From NCBI GenBank assembly GCA_002005505.1, contig MVGU01001009.1:57501-92500 (forward strand): a DNA stretch of 35,000 bases, read 5' to 3'. Numbering within the stretch: the first letter of the stretch is position 1; every line of letters starts with the position of its first letter. This document shows, piece after piece, positions 29,179 through 35,000 of this stretch. The translations under genes were made by a program, and so were the position numbers. Origin of the DNA: Botryococcus braunii (taxonomy: Eukaryota; Chlorophyta; Trebouxiophyceae). The notes beneath the pieces are model-generated. The model ran no database searches and was not told the DNA's origin. It worked only from the letters and a program-made list of their open reading frames with translations.

Positions 29179-30354
29179 CCCTGTGTTTGTGGATATCTGG
29201 TTGAGGAATATGAATTTGGACGTGAAACATGTCGGGCATGTCATTGATGGGCTTGGCCAGGAAAACAAATTGGGGGTGTGCGAATTAGTGGCCGTGGACA
29301 GACTGGACTTCGAGCTCATGGTTGTGTGTGGAAGCCGCTTTGTCGGATCCTGCATTTTCGGAATGCAAGACATGCAGAGTGGTCATGAGCGGTCCTGGGA
29401 ACTAGGAGCATTCGATTTTGTTGTACATTAGGAGCTGAGATTGGGGGGCTGGGTGGCATGTAAGCTGGCCCTTGATGTACGCCCTGGCACGTGAGTTCCT
29501 GTGTATGCTATAAAGGGGTGGTGGCTCTTTTTGTATTACCATTCGGAGGTCATGTGACGTGCATGTTGTAGATTGATGTGCACGTGCATGTGCACTTATC
29601 GGTACAGCTAGTTTGGAACATGCATCACTCACCAGTCGCAGTTCGTGCTGTCATTTGCTGCGTTCGCCATATTTTTTTTTTCAATGCTTCATTGGTTCTG
29701 GCGATGTGGAGAGTTGTTTGGTTGTAGATGGGCGCATGATGGTGTTATGTATAAAGCGTGTCTAATGTTTGGAGCTCATGGCTTAATTCACAAAGCGCAT
29801 GTTGTTTGGAGGAAGTCGCGTGCTGGGGTTTTGGTGGGGGGCATGGAATGAGGTAACAGGGCACAAGGCAGTGAAATCGAATTTTACACTTGAGCCAATG
29901 TGTCTTTCAGAATTGGCGGAACAATATTTGTGTCGTCTGCACTTAGGGCAACGGCTACGGGTCTCATAGCCGATTTCTACGCAGGTTGCACGATCCAGAG
30001 ATATAAGCCATATAAATATCTTGATATGTCTATGTTTGAATGTCTAGAGACAAGGCCCCTATATGTTTATTCATGTCTTTGTTGCTGGTAGGCATGATTT
30101 GCCAAACGGATGTGCCTCTCTTGAACTTACCCTTGATGCATCCAGTGTGGCCACGGCTATATCCCTGGAATACAGATGCGTATACCTATGTCAACATATA
30201 TACATACTTTCAACATATATGGCCAAATCACCTCTCATACATTGATTCGAGGTATTTGGGCAGTATGTTGGAGCTCCTGCTTCACAGAGAAGGTCGGGCC
30301 TCGGAGTTTGGATACTTGACGCAAGCTTTGAAGCGTTTGATGGTGTCAGGGTCC
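29179..30354. other. spacer downstream of the F-box gene
   Basis: No gene supported. The open frame at 29087-29431 overlaps the last F-box exon in another frame and has no recognised domain. The first bases presumably hold the F-box 3' UTR. Confidence 0.5.
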
Positions 30355-30432
30355 CAGGGCTTAAGGGTATCATATATGGTTTAAGGGTATGATGTATGGT
30401 TTAAGGGTATCATATATGGTTAAAGGGTACGA
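30355..30432. repeat. 24-bp tandem repeat
   Basis: About four units alternating tttaagggtatcatatatgg and tttaagggtatgatgtatgg, the last ending ttaaagggtacgatgtat. Confidence 0.9.
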
Positions 30433-30579
30433 TGTATACTTGCACACGCATATACACGTGCAAGTGTACACTTGTACAGCCAAAGCACGTTTGTGGGACA
30501 CTGACCTGCGCAAGGCATTTGATGGTACATGCACATGTACAATTTGTGAGACACTGGCGTTGTGAGATTCCCACAGCTT

Positions 30580-31030
30580 CCCTTCAGGCTGTACGCCTTT
30601 TGATAAGTGTTCAGCCCAAGCTTGGGCTTTAAGGGTGATACACCGGCGATGTGCCCTTCAAAGGGTACACTCATATGTAGGAATTTTGCTTTATGTCGTA
30701 CAAGCGTAATATGTGTATGGCCCAAGAGTGCTTGTTATACTCTAATGGTGTGCAGTTCCCATAAGGCTGTACACATATGATATGTGTCCAGCTGAAGAGT
30801 GTTTGTTATGCACCGGCGGTGTACACCGCCGGTGTATATGTGCACATGTGCACATCTCATATATGCCATATATGTGTGATATGTTTAGGCCCAAGAGTGG
30901 CTGTGAACCATTGACAGTGTGCAGTCCCCATAACGATGTACACATATGCTATGTGTACAGCCCAGAACCGCTGGCAGTGTACCGCACTGTATACTGCCAG
31001 CTGGTGCATTGCACAGTTTTGTGATGTACC
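30580..31030. repeat. diverged tandem array rich in short palindromes
   Basis: Three to four long units (about 100-180 bp) share gtgtgcagttcccataaggc, tgtacacatatgatatgtgt and cagcccaagagtg. The palindrome caccggcggtgtacaccgccggtg is at 30811-30834 and atgtgcacatgtgcacat at 30838-30855. No coding sequence. Confidence 0.75.
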
Positions 31031-31274
31031 GACGGTGTTCTTTCATGGGTGTGACCCATCCGGGAATCCTTACGTGTCAATCATGCGCATATGCAGTCCT
31101 GGTGCAGTGTACAGTACATGTACTGCAGAGTATTACTCACAGTATTTTGTGCAGTGCAGTGCAGTACTGCAACGTTGCGGTTCAGTACTAGTGGCTATTA
31201 GTACTGCAGTCTGTGTTGTTCAGATCTCTAGAACATGGAATGCATCGTAGGATCGGTATGTTAGTATCATCATA

Positions 31275-31375
31275 TGATGGATAATATATGTGTGCATATT
31301 GGGCCGTTATGTAGGTGTGCATATTGGGCTGTTTGTGCTATATAGGTGTGCATATCAACATTAGGCTGTTTGTCC
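31275..31375. repeat. short tandem repeat
   Basis: Three units of tgtgcatattgggctgtttgt-like sequence. A separate direct repeat, aaatcactgcaatggttt, occurs twice at about 31705-31748. Confidence 0.8.
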
Positions 31376-32071
31376 AAGTTAATTGTAATAAATTATGGTG
31401 TTTGATTACTCCGGAATAAAAACAATTAACTACACAGGTATTTTTACATTTTTTAAATGTGAAATTACAGTTGTAGGATTACCATAAATTCATGACGCCG
31501 TCAATTTCAAAATGTGGGTCCTATATATATACAGCCTATATAGGCTAGCTATCCAGATTGGGGCCATTTAAAGCCTCTTCTCACAATGTTATCGTACATG
31601 CACACATAATCCTTTTCTTAATTCAATGCCATAACTTAAGTCTACAATAAAGGGCTTACAATTTAGGTATATAAAATGCATATACGATATTGACTCAAGT
31701 TCTTAAATCACTGCAATGGTTTCAGTTTTTAAATCACTGCAATGGTTTATAGCAAGTGTTTGTTTCCAACACCGAACTGCCCTCGTTGGCTCAAGGGCCG
31801 CCAAGTTCAGAAGAGCATGGAATTTGGGGGCGGGGGGGGGGGGGGGTGGGCAGCATCAAAGCTGCTGTCACAGTGGTTGATCGGCAAGGAAGCGGGAAAA
31901 CATAGCAAAGGCTTGGGCAGGGCGAGTCTCTGGTACGAAGTGCCCTGCTCCTAGCACGGTCGCATAGATTAAGCCTTTGCCCTTTGGTGAAGGAGCCTTG
32001 TACTTCTGCATGTAGCCAGCCACCTGCAGCCCTCTCCCAGTAATTACTTACATGCGCTAGGCGGGTTTGAA
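31376..32071. other. AT-richer spacer
   Basis: No gene seen. It contains a mixed G run near 31826-31846 and AT-rich blocks. The short ORFs have no recognisable content. Confidence 0.4.
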
Positions 32072-32101
32072 TCGTATAAGCTCTAGCTAGAGCTTATACG
32101 A
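32072..32101. repeat. 30-bp perfect palindrome between direct repeats
   Basis: Arms tcgtataagctctag/ctagagcttatacga pair fully. It is flanked by gcgggtttgaa on the left and acgggttcaaa on the right, and a second gacgggttcaaa follows about 25 bp further on. Confidence 0.9.
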
Positions 32102-32365
32102 CGGGTTCAAATGTTCTATTCTATAGACGGGTTCAAAATTTGACGCTCCTACTGGTGAGACTCGTGGTTCACGCCGCATGTCCCCTCGCACGCGCCCTCT
32201 GTATCGCTTGCTTGCTCCCTCCCTCTATCCGTCCCACCCTCCCTACCTTCCCTCCTCCATCCCTCCCCATCCCCTCGTTTACATCCTCCTCCCTCCCCCC
32301 CCCCCCCGTTCCCCCCCTCTCCCTCCCCCTCTTCTCTCTGCAGACAGCTGCGCACCCGCGCGCGT

Positions 32366-32441
<76 letters not shown>

Positions 32442-32450
32442 GCGCACACA
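32366..32450. repeat. (CA)n-(CG)n microsatellite
   Basis: Long CA run flanked by cgcgcg blocks after a C-rich tract (32200-32340). Alternating purine-pyrimidine sequence, a likely Z-DNA former. Confidence 0.93.
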
Positions 32451-32724
32451 GTAACTCACTACCTCTCCCTCTCCCCCTCTTGCCCCACTTCCCCGCCATA
32501 AAAGACAACATGTGGCTGTGCAGCTACAGGCGCGCCTGTTTGTCAACTAGCCATGGCCGCCAATAGTCCTCGATGTCATAGCCTAAAGAGCGAGTCCACG
32601 CCTCGCTGCCCGGATGTGGTACATTCATGTCATGGTCTCCGCTATATATCAGCGCCCGCAACCCTGCAGGTAAATTGCAATTAGGGTTCTAATGCACCTG
32701 TCATACAAAACACAATAGGACCTC

Positions 32725-32895
32725 CTACAACCGACCACTGGGAAATCCAACGAGGTCGAATTTTTGAGGACTATCTGCGCAAGTTCCTTCCTTTTTGAGT
32801 CTGGACGTCCCTCTCTGCGACAGTCCCGATCGTGGCGAATTTCAGACTTAAAATGTGAGACCTCGTTGGAATTTGCCACTACCACTCGCTGCGAC
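32725..32895. repeat. inverted-repeat element, possible small DNA transposon derivative
   Basis: tccaacgaggtc (32746-32757) and gacctcgttgga (32859-32870) form a perfect 12-bp inverted pair. Weaker pairing continues outward (ccactgggaaa versus the complement of atttgccact). No transposase or clear target duplication is seen. Confidence 0.4.
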
Positions 32896-33227
32896 CTAAG
32901 CCCTTCTCAGCCGTGTGCTAATTTAAATAGGCCTAGATCTTTTTTGGCGACCAATATGCAAACTTGCAAAAGCACAGGCAGCGTTTACCCTTGCTCGTCG
33001 CCAAGTCTTAGCCTTCTACCCCCCCCCTCGCGCCTCTCTCCTTCCCTTTCCCCCTCTGCCCAACTTCCTTCCCCACGTCTCTCTAGCTCTCTCTGTCATG
33101 ATGACGCTTCCGGGGGAATACTTGACAAAGGGACACCCCCCCTCCCTCTCTCCCTCCCAAGGGTGGGGCAAAGGGGGGGGGGGGGTGGGGGACTGCGGCA
33201 AGAATATGTATGGAGCTTCATAAACAG

Positions 33228-33410
33228 TGGAGGCGCGTCACATGCCACAGTGTCTCGTTGCAAAGCGTCATAAGCCAGTGCAACTCATGACAGCGCGTCA
33301 CACGCCACTGTAACTGATGGGTGCGTGTCACATGGCATTGTATCTCATGGTGGCGCGTCACATGCTGCAACATCTCAAGCAAGCGCGTCACATGCAGCTG
33401 CATCTCTGAT
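33228..33410. repeat. 32-33 bp tandem repeat
   Basis: Six diverged units of gcgcgtcacatgccactgta followed by tctcatggtg, with each unit's gcgtcacatgc core conserved. C- and G-rich runs lie just upstream (33019-33190). Confidence 0.85.
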
Positions 33411-33639
33411 TGTGTGAAGGCGTGCCAGATGACATTTGCCAGATGCTATGGACAAGGCCCACACCTTTGAGGTTGAGGAGGAGATGGGTAGAAACCATGG
33501 AGAGTCCCGTGTCGTGTGTGTAATTAATGCGCGTGGTGCATTCTTGGAACCGGCCAGTCACACTCTCGGGAGCAGCATGCAGCGCTTGCCTCACGCTGCC
33601 TTGGTCTAGCCAAGCGTTCAATTCCCTGCACACAACACC

Positions 33640-33835
33640 CTGATTTCAAAAGCTCCATGGCTCCATTATTTTCGGCCAGAGGTGGTTGAAGAGAAAGGAC
33701 TGGTCTTCCATAGCTCCATATTCTCGGCCAGAGTTGGTTTTAAAAAGGGCTGGCTTTCCATAGCTCCCTTGTTATCACCCAGACGTGGTTAAAGAGAAAG
33801 GACTGGTCTGAAAGCATCTTCACCCCCCTTGACTC
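33640..33835. repeat. 55-60 bp tandem repeat, three units
   Basis: Units share ttccatagctcc, ttcggccagag, tggtt and gagaaaggactggtct. No coding sequence. Confidence 0.8.
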
Positions 33836-34077
33836 AAACCCCTAAATTAACAGCCCTGACTTCACCCTGACCTCACAACCAAGACATAGGGCATAGACAA
33901 CGCCCTCCAATTGTCCCCTGTCCCCACACGAGTACTTCTTCAAAACGATGGCCACTGGATACAAACCGAGCCTACTCCCTGCCAAGAAAATGAATCGGGA
34001 TACGTATCCGGTACGTATCGGTATACCAGACCACTGTGCCTCGCGTCGCCTCCACTGCAAATGCGTGCGCGTGCTCA

Positions 34078-34345
<268 letters not shown>

Positions 34346-34689
34346 CACCTCACAAAAAAAGTTTTTTCCCGAGGGGGAGGGGGTGTGGAGGACGAGCAGC
34401 AATTGCAAGCGCACCTGTGATCCAGACAAGGGGGTGTCAAGCCAAACTCCTCCCCGAGGAGATGTGGCCAGGAGGCCACGTGCCCAATAGGAACCACCGG
34501 CCAGAAGGGCCACTGCCTCCGAACAGACATCGGGAGCTGCATCACAGCCTCGTGCAGGCTGCTTGTTTTGGCAACGTTCCCATCGTAACAGGGCCACAAG
34601 ATGTCGTACTCGTTCAGCCGTGATATGCGATCCACCACCAGGTTCAAGAACATCTCGCACTTGCTTCCTGCACCACAACCAAGGTCGCC

Positions 34690-35000
34690 AAATAATCCAG
34701 GTACCTGTTTATCCAACCGATTTCCAGGTACACCAGGTACTGGTTTCCAGGTACACCCAGGTGTTGGTTTCCAGATATACCAGGTACCGGGTCCCAGGTA
34801 CACCCAGGTACTGCTTACCAGGTATACCAGGTATTGGTTTCCAGGTACACCCAGTTACTGGTTTCTAGGTGTACCTGGTACCGGTTTTTCAGTAAACCAG
34901 GTACCGGTTTCAAGTTACACCAGGTACCGGTTTTCAGTTATGCCAGGTACCGGGTTACCAGGTATATCAAGTACCAGGTTCCGGGTATACTGGGTACCGG
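34690..35000. repeat. minisatellite of about 21-bp units, running off the window
   Basis: Head-to-tail units around ccaggtacacccaggtac and tggtttccaggtataccagg, rich in ggtacc and ccaggta. Periods alternate near 11 and 21 bp. It continues past the window edge, so its length is unknown. Confidence 0.9.

Noticed and set aside
29087..29431. 115-codon ORF after the F-box gene
   Set aside because: Overlaps the last F-box exon in a different frame and has no recognisable domain.
33228..33410. CRISPR-like array
   Set aside because: Units are contiguous diverged tandem repeats without unique spacers, in a eukaryotic context.

Overview
The window is eukaryotic nuclear DNA. It has GT-AG spliced coding sequence, LTR retrotransposons with 5-bp target duplications, long dinucleotide microsatellites and many minisatellites. 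The only clear host housekeeping gene is a six-exon FBXO7/SKIP22-type F-box gene at 24097-29178. The organism cannot be fixed from sequence alone. A gene-sparse, repeat-rich protist or alga, possibly of the green lineage, is a low-confidence guess.

Layout. Bases 345-3750 hold copy A of a duplicated locus. It consists of a minus-strand gene for a protein made almost only of tetratricopeptide (TPR) repeats, with its upstream region, part of which is tandemly duplicated. Bases 3751-6639 are mostly non-coding, with a non-LTR retrotransposon relic and a GT microsatellite. Copy B of the TPR locus starts near 6640. It is a pseudogene with two perfect palindromes, and its upstream region is split at 7941/22392 by a 14.4-kb nest of retroelements.

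The nest has three layers inside copy B. (1) A minus-strand Ty3/gypsy chromovirus (7942-22391; 255-bp LTRs, TSD atcag) has gag, an unidentified middle ORF, PR-RT-RH, integrase and a chromodomain. (2) Inside its pol lies a plus-strand Ty1/copia element (10358-18471; 692-bp LTRs differing at one base, TSD gagag). It has an extra ORF upstream of gag, a half-tRNA-type primer-binding site and a long integrase-RT linker. (3) Between the protease and integrase parts of that copia pol sits a reversed 691-bp solo LTR of a related copia family (TSD caacc). LTR divergence (about 1.6% for gypsy, 0.14% for copia) agrees with the order of nesting. Five in-frame stop codons interrupt the two pol genes, and each can be explained by a transition.

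Bases 22961-23700 are a long CT/GA tract. From 24097 to 29178 the F-box gene can be assembled with consistent phases into 459 codons: ubiquitin-like domain, FP (PI31-like) dimerisation domain, F-box and proline/arginine-rich tail. Its three large introns are each loaded with a different tandem repeat. From 29179 to the end I see no supportable gene, only arrays of minisatellites, palindromes and microsatellites, ending in a GGTACC-rich array that runs off the window.

The most unusual signals are four. A 143-bp duplication lies inside the LTRs of two diverged copia families; it is identical within each LTR, and its borders look like splice sites. The copia U5 end is complementary to its own primer-binding site. 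Duplicated Cys-rich modules occur in the integrase-RT linker. Extra unidentified ORFs occur in both retroelements.
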